NCBI RefSeq assembly: GCF_040932005.1
Contig: NZ_CP162414.1
Span: 1,701,501-1,765,500 of the forward strand
Direction of reading: 5' to 3'
Length of the DNA stretch: 64,000 nt
DNA from: Aestuariibius sp. HNIBRBA575
GTDB lineage: Bacteria; Pseudomonadota; Alphaproteobacteria; Rhodobacterales; Rhodobacteraceae
Positions 51,943 through 61,496 of this stretch are shown piece by piece. The position numbers and the translations under genes are program-made. The notes under the pieces are model-generated. The model worked only from the letters and a program-made list of their open reading frames with translations, did no database searches and was not told where the DNA came from. Within the stretch, counting starts at the first letter, position 1, and every line of letters begins with the position of its first letter.

Positions 51943-52884
51943 TTAGCCTTTCACCGCGCCGGCAGCGATGCCGCGCACAAAAAGTTTGCCAGAGGCAAAG
52001 TAGATCACGAGGGGGACAAGTCCGGTCAACAAGGTCGCAGCCATATTGACGTTGTATTCTTTGACCCCTTGAACAGAATTGACGATGTTGTTCAGTTGAA
52101 CCGTCATTGGGTAGGTTTGCGGCTTTGCATAAATGACACCGAACAGGAAATCGTTCCAGATTCCAGTCACTTGCAAGATGATCGCTACGACAAAGATCGG
52201 CAAAGCCATCGGCAACATGACCCGGAAATAGATCCCCCAAAACCCAGCCCCATCCACACGAGCAGCTTTAAACAATTCGTCTGGAACAGAGGTAAAGTAG
52301 TTGCGAAACAGCAAGGTCAAGATCGGCATACCAAAGATGGTGTGCACAATCACAAGCCCACTGAGACTGCCCATCAACCGCACGTCGACACCGGGGATAA
52401 GGGACAGGGCCTGACCGCTTTCTCGGAGCAGAATAACAATCGGATAGATCATCACCTGATATGGAATAAAAGCGCCAAAAATCAAGATGGTAAAGAACAC
52501 TTCTGATCCTTTAAATTTCCAATTTGCCAGCGCGTAACCATTTACAGAAGCAACCGCGATCGAGATGACAACAGACGGAATCAAAATCGCGATAGAATTC
52601 CAAAACCCCCGGCTTAGCCCTTCACAATTGATACCAGTGCAGGCTTCGGACCATGCTTTGACCCACGGTTCAAATGTAACCTCAACCGGTGGTGAAAAAA
52701 TGTTGCCCATTCGGATTTCGGGCATGCCTTTCAGCGACGTTACGACCATCACATATAGCGGTAGCAAATAGTAGATCGATACGATGAACAACGTGCTGTA
52801 AATCATTATGTTCGTTGAGGAAAACCGCCGCTTTGGTTTTGCGCCACGCGGGCCCGCCTCAAACTTTGTGGATGTATTAGTCAC
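51943..52884 (-). CDS. ABC sugar transporter permease, MalG type
   Basis: A 313-residue inner-membrane permease with six hydrophobic segments. The EAA-type loop that contacts the ATPase is KAARVDGAGFWGIYFRVMLP. The short cytoplasmic N-terminus before the first segment and the C-terminal FVRGIAAGAVKG fit the MalG class. It overlaps the MalF-type gene by 8 bases, so the pair is translated together. Confidence 0.92.
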   Translation of the reverse strand: MTNTSTKFEAGPRGAKPKRRFSSTNIMIYSTLFIVSIYYLLPLYVMVVTSLKGMPEIRMGNIFSPPVEVTFEPWVKAWSEACTGINCEGLSRGFWNSIAILIPSVVISIAVASVNGYALANWKFKGSEVFFTILIFGAFIPYQVMIYPIVILLRESGQALSLIPGVDVRLMGSLSGLVIVHTIFGMPILTLLFRNYFTSVPDELFKAARVDGAGFWGIYFRVMLPMALPIFVVAIILQVTGIWNDFLFGVIYAKPQTYPMTVQLNNIVNSVQGVKEYNVNMAATLLTGLVPLVIYFASGKLFVRGIAAGAVKG

Positions 52885-53806
52885 GTTTGCGACCTCCGAA
52901 TTCGAGATAAGCCCAAGGGATCAAAACAACCAAAACAGAGACCAGCATCATTGTGGATGCCGCGAAGCCCTGCCCCAGATTTTGGGATTGGAACATTTTT
53001 TCGATCACATATTTTGCCGGAACTTCTGACGCAATTCCCGGCCCACCAGAGGTCTGCGCAACGACCAAATCGTAGACTTTGATGATGCCAGCTGCGATCA
53101 ACACGAGTGCGGTGACAAAAACCGGGCGCATCATTGGAATAACGATGAAAATGTAGGTCTTCCACGTTGGAATACCCTCGACGCGGCTGGCCTTCCAAAT
53201 GTCTTCGTCAATGCCGCGCAATCCAGCCAGCAGCACAATCATGATGAACCCAGAACCTTGCCAAATTCCGGCGATCAAAATACCAAAAATGACGATTTTT
53301 GCATTGTTGAGCGGATCAAACGCAAAGCTTTCCCAGCCCATGCCTTGAACAACGCTTTGGATGCCAAAATCCGGGTTCAAAATCCACTGCCAAGCCAGCC
53401 CAGTCACAATAAAGCTGAGCGCAAATGGGTAAAGGAAGATAGAACGAAACACGGCTTCGCCCCGGATTTTTTGATCAAGCAACGCAGCCAAAGTAAAGCC
53501 AATCACGAGGCTGAGGATCAAGGAACACAGACCATAGATCGCGAGATTTTCAATAGAAACCAACCACCTACGTGTGCTCCAAAGACGCTCATATTGATCC
53601 AAACCGATCCATTTATCAGGCGCGGGCAGCAACCGCGACTTGGTAAACGAATGGTAAATCGTCCAAAGCGTACAGCCAACAAACACCACCAATGCGGTAA
53701 ATACCATTGGGATCGATGCGATCTTGGCTGATTTGTTTCTGAATAATTGGGTGGGTCGTTTGGCTGGCGATTTGTGCCCAGCCCGCCCCTTTTGTGCCAA
53801 TGCCAT
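52877..53806 (-). CDS. ABC sugar transporter permease, MalF type
   Basis: A 309-residue permease with six hydrophobic segments. The EAA loop is KASRVEGIPTWKTYIFIVIP, and FRSIFLYPFALSFIVTGLAWQW is a conserved MalF-type stretch. It forms the heterodimeric channel with the next gene product. It follows the binding protein gene by 86 bases that contain a strong hairpin. Confidence 0.92.
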   Translation of the reverse strand: MALAQKGRAGHKSPAKRPTQLFRNKSAKIASIPMVFTALVVFVGCTLWTIYHSFTKSRLLPAPDKWIGLDQYERLWSTRRWLVSIENLAIYGLCSLILSLVIGFTLAALLDQKIRGEAVFRSIFLYPFALSFIVTGLAWQWILNPDFGIQSVVQGMGWESFAFDPLNNAKIVIFGILIAGIWQGSGFIMIVLLAGLRGIDEDIWKASRVEGIPTWKTYIFIVIPMMRPVFVTALVLIAAGIIKVYDLVVAQTSGGPGIASEVPAKYVIEKMFQSQNLGQGFAASTMMLVSVLVVLIPWAYLEFGGRKRD

Positions 53807-53859
53807 CGCGCATTGCCCCTTTGCTTTTGCGTCCTTTGACCGGACGTCTTGAAAGGAGA

Positions 53860-53882
53860 CGGGTCCGCGCGAAACGGACCCG
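53860..53882 (-). promoter_or_regulatory. Hairpin between binding protein and permease genes
   Basis: CGGGTCCG and CGGACCCG form a perfect 8-base stem with a 7-base loop. On the minus strand it lies about 10 bases past the binding-protein stop and is followed by TCTCCTTTC, a poor terminator. Such hairpins commonly stabilise the binding-protein mRNA and lower permease expression. Confidence 0.6.
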
Positions 53883-53892
53883 CCAAGCTGAT

Positions 53893-55131
53893 TTAGTCAG
53901 CTTCGGAAATGATTTCTGCGTACCGCGCCTGAGCGTCAGCAGCGGAATACTCCGGGTCATTCCAGAATTCGACCATCAGATCCTGAATTTGCCCCTGCGT
54001 GTCAGGTGTCAAAGTCTGATCACCTTCTGGCAGTACGTTGCCAGCCGCCAAGATTTCAAGACCTTTTTGCATGCAGTCATTTGCCGCGGTCATGTCGATG
54101 TCTCCGCGCACTGGCAGTGACCCTTTGGCCAAGTTGAACGCAACCTGGACCTCTGGTGAAATCAGCAACGACGCCAGTTCTTTTTGAGCGGCAGTGATCG
54201 CGGGATCATCATTCACAGGGAAATAGAACGCATCCCCACCGGTTGAAATGATCTCGTTCACGCCCAAACCTGGCAAACATGTGTAATCTTCGCCAGCAAC
54301 CTGACCAGCGAGCTGGAATTCACCTTGTGCCCAGTCGCCCATGATTTGCGCGCCCGCTTGGCCCGTAATCACGAGGTTTGTGGCTTGGTTCCAATCCTGA
54401 ACGTTGGACTCAGCCGCAAAGGAACGGGCATTTGCTGCAGCTTCGAAAACAGCCGCATATTCAGGGCCAGCGGCCACATCAGCGTTTTTGTCAATTGTCA
54501 CAGCGGACCAAGCATCAATCCCGGCGATCGCGATGCTCATCACACTGAATGCGCCCGCGCTCTGCCAAGGCTGCTGCCCCATGGCCAATGGAATTTTGTC
54601 TGCGGCTTCCAATGCAGGTGCAGCAGCAACAAATTCGTCCCAATTTGCAGGAACATCAACACCCGCATCCGCAAAGGCCTGATGGCTCAGCCAAATCCAC
54701 TGCCAAGAATGAATGTTCACAGGCACACAATAAACTTTGCCATCAACGGTACAGCTGTCGAGCAACGCAACGGGCGTTACGATATCGCGCCATCCTTCGG
54801 CTTCAGCAACATCACTCAGGTCAAGCATCAGGCCGGCTTCGATCAGCTCTTCGGCTTGGCGACCGTGGTTCAACTGCGTGGCGCCCATTGGATCACCGCC
54901 CAAAATACGGCTGATGATGATCGGACGCGCAGTACCACCGGACCCGGCAATGGCCCCATCGACCCAATCGTGATCTGTGTTTTCATTAAACGCTTTTGCA
55001 AATTCAGAAACGGCGGCAGCTTCGCCTCCGGACGTCCACCAATGGGTTACTTCCAGTTCTACGCCATCAGCAGCTACCTGAGACGCCGCCACAAGAGCCG
55101 TTGCGGCCAACATTTTTGTTGTAAGTTTCAC
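53893..55131 (-). CDS. ABC sugar-binding periplasmic protein
   Basis: A 412-residue solute-binding protein of family 1. The signal peptide (MKLTTKMLAATALVAASQVA) precedes VELEVTHWWTSGGEAAAVSE, the usual start of glucose/oligosaccharide-binding proteins of this clade (GtsA/XylF-like family 1 members). PVNIHSWQWIWLSHQAF and GDAFYFPVNDDPAI are further family landmarks. The ligand is presumably an oligosaccharide containing mannose or xylose, inferred from the enzymes. It is the first gene of the operon and is divergent from lacI. Confidence 0.9.
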   Translation of the reverse strand: MKLTTKMLAATALVAASQVAADGVELEVTHWWTSGGEAAAVSEFAKAFNENTDHDWVDGAIAGSGGTARPIIISRILGGDPMGATQLNHGRQAEELIEAGLMLDLSDVAEAEGWRDIVTPVALLDSCTVDGKVYCVPVNIHSWQWIWLSHQAFADAGVDVPANWDEFVAAAPALEAADKIPLAMGQQPWQSAGAFSVMSIAIAGIDAWSAVTIDKNADVAAGPEYAAVFEAAANARSFAAESNVQDWNQATNLVITGQAGAQIMGDWAQGEFQLAGQVAGEDYTCLPGLGVNEIISTGGDAFYFPVNDDPAITAAQKELASLLISPEVQVAFNLAKGSLPVRGDIDMTAANDCMQKGLEILAAGNVLPEGDQTLTPDTQGQIQDLMVEFWNDPEYSAADAQARYAEIISEAD

Positions 55132-55147
55132 GATCCAACCTCCCTGT

Positions 55148-55181
55148 CTAAATCGTTACAGTTGAGCCTATAACGATTTAG
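55148..55181. promoter_or_regulatory. Inverted-repeat operator between binding protein gene and LacI regulator
   Basis: A perfect 11-base inverted repeat, CTAAATCGTTA (55148-55158) and TAACGATTTAG (55171-55181), spaced by 12 bases, starts 17 bases upstream of the binding-protein ATG. It is the best candidate site for the neighbouring LacI protein. The half-sites contain CGTTA/TAACG as at 46543. Confidence 0.6.
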
Positions 55182-55281
55182 TTTGCGTAAACAAGATTTT
55201 TTTGCGATCTTAATTAAACAATTTTCACGGGCGCGGCGCCTTGTCTATTGGCGAAACCGCCCCATATCTTTAAGAGGCCCC

Positions 55282-56295
55282 ATGGCCCAACCATATGAAT
55301 CAAAGAAAAAACCGACGCTCAAAACCATTTCGAGCCTAACCGGGTTGGCCGTGCCGACGGTTTCACGCGCATTGAATGATGCCCCCGATATTGGCAAGGA
55401 AACCAAAAAACGGGTACGGGAAGTTGCGCGCGAAATCGGTTACGTACCGAATCGGGCCGGGGTTCGGTTGCGTACTGGACGAACAAATGTGATCGCTTTG
55501 GTGATGTCGACCGAATATGACATCATGAACCACACATCGAGTTTGATCACCTCTATCTCGGGTGGGTTGCGCGGCACCAATTTCCATTTGAATGTCACGC
55601 CCTATTTTCCTGTCGATGACCCGATGGCGCCTGTGCGGTATGTGGTTGAAACCGGATCTGCGGATGCGATCATTCTAAACCAAACCAAACCCGACGATCC
55701 CAGAATTCGGTATTTGTTGGAACGTGGGTTTCCGTTTGCGACCCATGGTCGGACCAACCTGGCAGATAAACACCCCTATTTTGACTTTGATAACCGCATC
55801 TTTGGCGCCAAAGCCGTTGATATGTTGGCGGATCGTGGTCGAAAGAACCTGTTGTTCATCACAGCGCCTTTTTCACAGTTTTACGGTCGTGAAATGATCG
55901 AAGGCAGTCAGGAGATGGCAAAGGAATTAGGTGTAAACCTTTGTATTCCCGAACATATCACATCCGACAATACCAGCGCAGAGATCAAAGAGTTTGTGGC
56001 TCAAAAAGTGGCCCAACATCCAGAAATTGACGGCATTATCACCGCATCGACCAATTCATGTATGGCATCTGTCGCCGGTATGGAGACGCAAAATCGATTT
56101 GTGGGACCGGATATGGATATCTGCGCCAAAGAGGCAATCCCGTTCTTAACACTGTTTCGCGAAGGGATTTTGGCGTTTCAGGAAAATGTACATATGGCGG
56201 GCGATTTTTTGGCAAAGGCCGCTGTGCAAGCCATCCGTGACCCTGAAAAAGCACCATTGCAACAAATTGAAACGCCCGAATTTCCGGACATTTAA
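55282..56295 (+). CDS. LacI-family transcriptional regulator
   Basis: A 337-residue regulator. The N-terminal helix-turn-helix and hinge (TLKTISSLTGLAVPTVSRAL, VREVAREIGYVPNRAGVRL) are followed by a periplasmic-binding-protein-like ligand domain. AGAGG upstream of the ATG at 55282 decides the start; the in-frame ATG at 55183 would add 33 unlike residues and overlap the operator. It is divergent from the binding-protein operon and likely represses it until the sugar or an early product binds. It converges with phoB. Confidence 0.92.
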   Translation: MAQPYESKKKPTLKTISSLTGLAVPTVSRALNDAPDIGKETKKRVREVAREIGYVPNRAGVRLRTGRTNVIALVMSTEYDIMNHTSSLITSISGGLRGTNFHLNVTPYFPVDDPMAPVRYVVETGSADAIILNQTKPDDPRIRYLLERGFPFATHGRTNLADKHPYFDFDNRIFGAKAVDMLADRGRKNLLFITAPFSQFYGREMIEGSQEMAKELGVNLCIPEHITSDNTSAEIKEFVAQKVAQHPEIDGIITASTNSCMASVAGMETQNRFVGPDMDICAKEAIPFLTLFREGILAFQENVHMAGDFLAKAAVQAIRDPEKAPLQQIETPEFPDI

Positions 56296-56324
56296 TATAT
56301 ATTACAATTCGTTACGCAGCAAAG

Positions 56325-57017
56325 TTAACCCAACGCATACCCTGCGCCACGCACGGTTCGTAACGGATCGCTACCGCCATTCTGCGTTAAAACTTTGCGC
56401 AAACGGCCGATATGAACGTCAACGGTGCGCGTATCGACGTAAATATCTCGCCCCCAAACCCGGTCCAATAGCTGTTCCCGGCTCCAGACGCGGCCAGGTT
56501 TTTCCATAAAAGTGGACAGCAATCTGAATTCGGTCGGTCCCAATTTTAGGGAATGTTTATCGCGCTTTACCCGATGTGTTTCACTGTCCAAAATGATGTC
56601 TTCATAGGTCAGAACCTGACCAACCGTTGACGGACGCACCCGGCGCAATTGCGTGCGCACACGGGCCATCAATTCTGACACCGAATATGGCTTGACCACA
56701 TAGTCATCCGCACCAGTTTCAAGCCCGCGCACTTTGTCGACCTCTTCGGATCGGGCGGACAGCATGATGATCGGAACATCACGCATTTCGGGGCGGGTTT
56801 TCAGCTGGCGGCAAACCTCGATCCCAGACACATTTGGCAACATCCAATCCAACACAATCACATCCGGCTTTTCCTCTTCGACCAGCAACAGGGCTTGTTC
56901 CCCGTCTTCGGCCTTTGAGGTACGAAACCCTTCTGCTTCTAGGTTATAAGATAGAACTTCACGTTGAGCGATTTCATCTTCTACAATTAAAACATGAGGT
57001 TGCGTGGCGGTGTTCAT
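56325..57017 (-). CDS. phoB: Phosphate regulon response regulator PhoB
   Basis: A 230-residue OmpR/PhoB-type response regulator. The receiver domain has the acidic pocket VLIVEDE, the phosphoacceptor Asp in VIVLDWMLPNVSG and the Lys in VVKPYSVSEL. The winged-helix DNA-binding domain is in the C-terminal third (LGPTEFRLLSTFMEKPGRVW, VDTRTVDVHIGRLRK). It activates genes with PHO boxes, such as the one upstream of pstS. It is the last gene of the pst cluster, 20 bases after phoU. Confidence 0.96.
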   Translation of the reverse strand: MNTATQPHVLIVEDEIAQREVLSYNLEAEGFRTSKAEDGEQALLLVEEEKPDVIVLDWMLPNVSGIEVCRQLKTRPEMRDVPIIMLSARSEEVDKVRGLETGADDYVVKPYSVSELMARVRTQLRRVRPSTVGQVLTYEDIILDSETHRVKRDKHSLKLGPTEFRLLSTFMEKPGRVWSREQLLDRVWGRDIYVDTRTVDVHIGRLRKVLTQNGGSDPLRTVRGAGYALG

Positions 57018-57037
57018 GGGACTTACCTTTGAATTTA

Positions 57038-57754
57038 CTATTCGTCAGATGATAAAAATGCGGTGCTGTTGGCCTTTGGTCTGGGTTCTTCTGGCATGGT
57101 TCCTGTGACCAGATAGATCACTTGTTCGGCCATGTTGGTGACCAGATCGCCCATCCGTTCGACGTTCTTGGCGATAAAGTGCAGGTGCATACAGGCCGTA
57201 ATGTTGCGCGGATCTTCCATCATAAAGGTGAGGAATTCACGAAACAGCGCATTATACATCTGATCCACATCGTGATCGCGTTCGATCACCGCTTGGGCCA
57301 ATGCAGCGTCGCGTTGAACATAGGAATCCAACGTGTCTTTCAACATTCCCTGCACTTCGCGGGCCATCCGGCGCAAAGCCGCATCCGTATCGGTGATGGG
57401 ACGTAATTCCACAAGGATTTCAGTACGTTTCGCCATGTTCTTGGCGTAATCACCGATCCGTTCCAAACTGGCTGAAATGCGCAGAACCGTTAGGACCACG
57501 CGCAAATCCTGCGAAACAGGCGCGCGCAATGCAATCGTGCGCGCCGCTTCTTCGTTGATCCGTTCCTCAAGTTCATCGACGGCGCGATCACCGATCTTAA
57601 CCTGTTCGGCCAGTTCAACGTCGCGCGTAACCAATGATTTGGCACCGTCTAGAATGGCCGCTTCAACCAAACCACCCATTTTCATCACCAGCGCCTGAAT
57701 GGCCTCTAGGTCACGGTCATAGGCGGACGCAATATGTTGTTCACTCATGGTCAT
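57038..57754 (-). CDS. phoU: Phosphate transport regulator PhoU
   Basis: A 238-residue protein of two PhoU helical repeats, which bind metal clusters and link the Pst transporter to PhoR. The duplicated pattern appears as RVLTVLRISASLERIGDYAKNMAKR-like and ACMHLHFIAKNVERMGDL (metal-binding ExxxD-type positions). The N-terminus AYDRDLEAIQALVMKMGGLV is also conserved. It lies 8 bases downstream of pstB. Confidence 0.95.
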   Translation of the reverse strand: MTMSEQHIASAYDRDLEAIQALVMKMGGLVEAAILDGAKSLVTRDVELAEQVKIGDRAVDELEERINEEAARTIALRAPVSQDLRVVLTVLRISASLERIGDYAKNMAKRTEILVELRPITDTDAALRRMAREVQGMLKDTLDSYVQRDAALAQAVIERDHDVDQMYNALFREFLTFMMEDPRNITACMHLHFIAKNVERMGDLVTNMAEQVIYLVTGTMPEEPRPKANSTAFLSSDE

Positions 57755-57762
57755 GTCCTTTG

Positions 57763-58560
57763 TTAGCCGATCCGGCCGGAAATATAGCTTTCGGTACGGG
57801 GATCTACTGGGTTGGTGAAAATTTTGCCGGTTTCACCAAATTCAACCAAATTCCCCAAATGGAAAAACGCGGTTTTCTGTGATACACGTGCGGCTTGCTG
57901 CATCGAATGTGTCACGATCACAACCGAATAGCTTTCGCGCAATTCGTCAATCAATTCCTCAACTTGCGCAGTCGCGATTGGGTCAAGAGCCGAGCATGGT
58001 TCGTCCATCAACAACACTTCTGGTTCGGTGGCGACGGCGCGCGCGATACACAGACGTTGCTGTTGGCCACCCGACAGGCCGGTTCCCGGCGCATGAAGCC
58101 GATCTTTGACTTCGTTCCAGATCGCGCCGCGGCGCAGCGATTTTTCGACGATCACGTCCAGATCAGCCTTGGATTTGGCCAGTCCGTGAATGCGCGGTCC
58201 ATAGGCGATGTTGTCGTAGATGGATTTTGGGAATGGGTTTGGCTTTTGAAACACCATACCAACCTTGGCACGCAATTGCACCGGGTCCACCCGTTTGTCA
58301 TAGATGTCTTCGCCATCCAGCAGAATTTCACCAGTCACACGACACACATCAATGGTGTCGTTCATCCGGTTCAAACAGCGCAGAAATGTGGATTTCCCAC
58401 AGCCTGACGGGCCGATGAACGCAGTGACGGTGTTGGATTCGATCCGCACATCCACGTCTTTGATGGCGTGGTTTTCGCCATAATAGACCTGCACCTTGTT
58501 GGCAGAAATCTTGATATCTTTCATGTCAGCGGCTCTTTCAATGAGTCTCATATCGTTCAT
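57763..58560 (-). CDS. pstB: Phosphate ABC transporter ATPase PstB
   Basis: A 265-residue phosphate-import ATPase. Walker A is [20 protein letters not shown], the signature is [19 protein letters not shown], and Walker B is [16 protein letters not shown]. The [20 protein letters not shown] stretch is specific to PstB. The ATG at 58560 is used; the in-frame ATG at 58524 would also give a normal N-terminus. It lies 11 bases after pstA. Confidence 0.96.
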   Translation of the reverse strand: MNDMRLIERAADMKDIKISANKVQVYYGENHAIKDVDVRIESNTVTAFIGPSGCGKSTFLRCLNRMNDTIDVCRVTGEILLDGEDIYDKRVDPVQLRAKVGMVFQKPNPFPKSIYDNIAYGPRIHGLAKSKADLDVIVEKSLRRGAIWNEVKDRLHAPGTGLSGGQQQRLCIARAVATEPEVLLMDEPCSALDPIATAQVEELIDELRESYSVVIVTHSMQQAARVSQKTAFFHLGNLVEFGETGKIFTNPVDPRTESYISGRIG

Positions 58561-58571
58561 AACGGGTGCCC

Positions 58572-59918
58572 CTACCAGCGACGTTCAAAGCGGCGGCGCA
58601 GGATGATGGCGATGATGTTCATCGTCATCAGGAACAGGAGCAATATAATGATCCCACCCCATGCGCGTTCATAATAAGCCGGATCTGCACGTTTCGCCCA
58701 TTCATAAATCTGGGCCGGCATGGCCGAGTTTGGATCAAGGAAACCTGACGCAAGTCCATCGGGGGCGTTTGAGGCGATAAACCCAACCATCCCAATCAAA
58801 AGCAACGGTGCGGTTTCCCCCAAAGCCTGGGCCAATCCGATGATGGTTCCAGTCAGGATGCCGGGCATGGCCAGCGGCAGAACATGGTGGAAAACCGCCT
58901 GCATTTTGGACGCTCCTACCCCCAATGCAGCATCCCGGATGCTGGGTGGCACTGCCTTTAGTGAGGCGCGCGTCGAAATGATGATCGTCGGCAATGTCAT
59001 CAAGGTCAGGACCAAGCCACCCACCAAGGGGGCAGATTGCGGCAGATGTGCAAACTGGATGAACACAGCAAGGCCCAGAATACCAAAGACAATCGACGGC
59101 ACAGCGGCGAGGTTCGAAATGTTCACCTCAATGAAATCGGTCCAGACATTTTGCGGTGCGAACTCTTCTAGGTAGATAGATGCAGCAACCCCAATGGGCA
59201 GAGCCAGCGCCAGCACCACAAACATCATGAACAGCGATCCGATCATCGACACGCCGATCCCGGCCTGCTCTGGGCGGCTTTCTGAGGCGTCCGCCCCAAA
59301 AATAAAGGCCCAGTTAAATGTTTTGGCCACCACACCGCTATCCAGCAATGCATCCACAATATCAAGATGTTGCGGGCTGAGGTTGTTATCACGTGCCAGG
59401 CTTTCGCGGCTGACGCGTCCCTTTAGGTACCCATCCACACGGGATGATGCGAGGAACGAAAATGTGACGGTTTCGCCAATCCGATCCGGGTTTGCCAACA
59501 CAAATTCACGGATCTGGCCCCCGACAGAGGATGACATCATTTTGCGCAGCTCTTTGCCGCTGGTGATGTCGGTTTCCACGCCACTGTCCGCGATGGCCGC
59601 GATCAGCACATCCTCAATCATGGCGTTGTATTTGGACGTTTTCACAATCGACGCTTCGGCCGCGTCAATGCGGTCCTGATCCAAAGTGATGTCCAGTTTC
59701 ACAAAGGTTTGCGTAAACGCGCCGGTGCCGTTGCTGATAATCGTTGTCAGCAGAACAACCAAAAACAACAGACCCACAGCGATGGCGGTTAAGCCATAAG
59801 CTTTGAACCGGGTTTCGGCGGCGTTGCGTTTCTTTGTCCGCGCATCCACCGTCAAAAGAGACGATTTGGGGGCCGCGGCCGGGGCGCCATTTGGCATATC
59901 TACAGAATTGTCGGTCAT
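58572..59918 (-). CDS. pstA: Phosphate ABC transporter permease PstA (long form)
   Basis: A 448-residue permease, longer than the roughly 300 residues of E. coli PstA because of an N-terminal DUF3333 extension (about residues 30-190, with [19 protein letters not shown] and a periplasmic stretch to [13 protein letters not shown]). The permease core follows, with [19 protein letters not shown] as the ATPase-contact loop. This long type is usual in alphaproteobacteria. Its start overlaps the pstC stop by 4 bases. Confidence 0.94.
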   Translation of the reverse strand: MTDNSVDMPNGAPAAAPKSSLLTVDARTKKRNAAETRFKAYGLTAIAVGLLFLVVLLTTIISNGTGAFTQTFVKLDITLDQDRIDAAEASIVKTSKYNAMIEDVLIAAIADSGVETDITSGKELRKMMSSSVGGQIREFVLANPDRIGETVTFSFLASSRVDGYLKGRVSRESLARDNNLSPQHLDIVDALLDSGVVAKTFNWAFIFGADASESRPEQAGIGVSMIGSLFMMFVVLALALPIGVAASIYLEEFAPQNVWTDFIEVNISNLAAVPSIVFGILGLAVFIQFAHLPQSAPLVGGLVLTLMTLPTIIISTRASLKAVPPSIRDAALGVGASKMQAVFHHVLPLAMPGILTGTIIGLAQALGETAPLLLIGMVGFIASNAPDGLASGFLDPNSAMPAQIYEWAKRADPAYYERAWGGIIILLLFLMTMNIIAIILRRRFERRW

Positions 59919-61387
59919 TCGTACTGTTCCCGATATTTGCGCACGACATACAGCGCGACAATGTTCAGCGCCAAGGTGATGACAAACAACGTCATCCCCA
60001 GCGCAAAGGCGACAAGAGCTTCTGGTGAGGCGAAATCGCTATCACCGGTCAATTGGCTAACCACTTTGGCGGTGACGGTGGTCATGGCTTCGAAAGGGTT
60101 CATCGACAACCGGGCGGCGGCCCCTGCCCCCAACACCACAATCATGGTTTCACCAATCGCCCGCGACGCGGCCAGCAAAATGGCGCCAACAATGCCCGGC
60201 AATGCGGCGGGAATGACGACTTGGCGTACGGTTTCTGATTTTGTCGCGCCCAGCCCCAACGATCCGTCCCGCATGGATTGGGGCACAGCGTTGATGATGT
60301 CATCAGACAGCGACGACACAAACGGGATCAACATGATGCCCATGACCAAGCCAGCAGTCATCACAGCGGTGCCGCCCTTCATCCAGGACACGCCAAACGT
60401 CCCGCCATCCCCGAACAAGGTCACCAACATTGGGCCAACCGTTAACAGGGCAAACAGACCATATACGATGGTGGGGATACCGGCCAAAACTTCGAGCAAC
60501 GGTTTGGCAAAGGATCTCAGCCTTGGGCTGGCATATTCGGATAGGTAAATCGCGGCAAACAGCCCGATTGGCACCGCAACCAACAGCGCAATTACAGAGA
60601 TGTAGAACGTCCCCCACAGCAGCGGCAAAATCCCAAGTGACGATCCCCCCCCAAATGATGGCGACCAGATCGTGCCCCAGAAAAAGTCAGCAGCAGGATA
60701 AAGCTTAAAGAATTCGAGCGTGTTGAAAATCAGAGATAAAACAATGCCTAACGTCGACAGGATGGCAATGGACGCCGCGCCGATCAACAGCGATTTAACG
60801 CCCTGTTCAACAACGTTGCGGGCGCGAAACCCTTTGTTGGTGCGCATCCATGCATAGACGGTGCCCAATAAGGACAAGGCAATGATCACAATGGATTTAA
60901 GCAAGTTGGCGGTTTTGGAACTTGCGCGATATTCTTGGGCTGCAACCAAGGTTTCGCCGGTTACATCCGACCCCAACGCCACCCCAATTTCACCCAGCAA
61001 CCCACGCACATCCAGCGCGGTTTCATCGACGCTCGATGAGGCGGCCGGGTCCAAAACATCAAGCGACACAGCCAGGTCCAGCCCATCTGCGATCCGACGC
61101 ACATCTGACATCGCCAAGCTGAGCGATCCTTTGTCTTGGATCATTTCAGCGCTGATAGACCCCGACACTTTGGCGTTGATTACCAAAGGTTGCGCAATCA
61201 ACCAGACCAGCAAAACGCCAACCGCTGGGACCAACCCAGCCAAAGCGACGTAGAAACCATAATAGGACGGCAATGAATGCAGATTGCGTATGTTGCCCTC
61301 AGCAGAGGCCATCGCACGGGCGCGCCCAATCACAAAGCCAATAACGGCGATTGCGAGCACAATCAAAAGGATCCAGGCAACGGGCAT
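59915..61387 (-). CDS. pstC: Phosphate ABC transporter permease PstC (long form)
   Basis: A 490-residue permease with an N-terminal extension (two membrane segments and a periplasmic loop, residues about 1-200) ahead of the core permease domain; E. coli PstC has about 319. The core has GLGATKSETVRQVVIPAALP as the ATPase-contact loop and GIPTIVYGLFALLTVGPM. It follows pstS across a hairpin that may lower its expression. Confidence 0.94.
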   Translation of the reverse strand: MPVAWILLIVLAIAVIGFVIGRARAMASAEGNIRNLHSLPSYYGFYVALAGLVPAVGVLLVWLIAQPLVINAKVSGSISAEMIQDKGSLSLAMSDVRRIADGLDLAVSLDVLDPAASSSVDETALDVRGLLGEIGVALGSDVTGETLVAAQEYRASSKTANLLKSIVIIALSLLGTVYAWMRTNKGFRARNVVEQGVKSLLIGAASIAILSTLGIVLSLIFNTLEFFKLYPAADFFWGTIWSPSFGGGSSLGILPLLWGTFYISVIALLVAVPIGLFAAIYLSEYASPRLRSFAKPLLEVLAGIPTIVYGLFALLTVGPMLVTLFGDGGTFGVSWMKGGTAVMTAGLVMGIMLIPFVSSLSDDIINAVPQSMRDGSLGLGATKSETVRQVVIPAALPGIVGAILLAASRAIGETMIVVLGAGAAARLSMNPFEAMTTVTAKVVSQLTGDSDFASPEALVAFALGMTLFVITLALNIVALYVVRKYREQYE

Positions 61388-61454
61388 AGCAGCTCCACTC
61401 GCATCTAGGTTTCAGAGAAAATCAAACCACTTAATCCCCAAAGGGCAAAAATAA

Positions 61455-61477
61455 GGAGCGCCAAACAAGGGCGCCCC
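61455..61477 (-). terminator. Attenuator-type terminator between pstS and pstC
   Basis: On the minus strand GGGGCGCC pairs with GGCGCTCC (one mismatch) around a TTGTTT-type loop, followed by TTATTTTTG. It lies 20 bases past the pstS stop and would give more pstS than pstCAB message, as is common for binding proteins. Confidence 0.7.
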
Positions 61478-61496
61478 TCGATCTTAGGGTTCGCTC

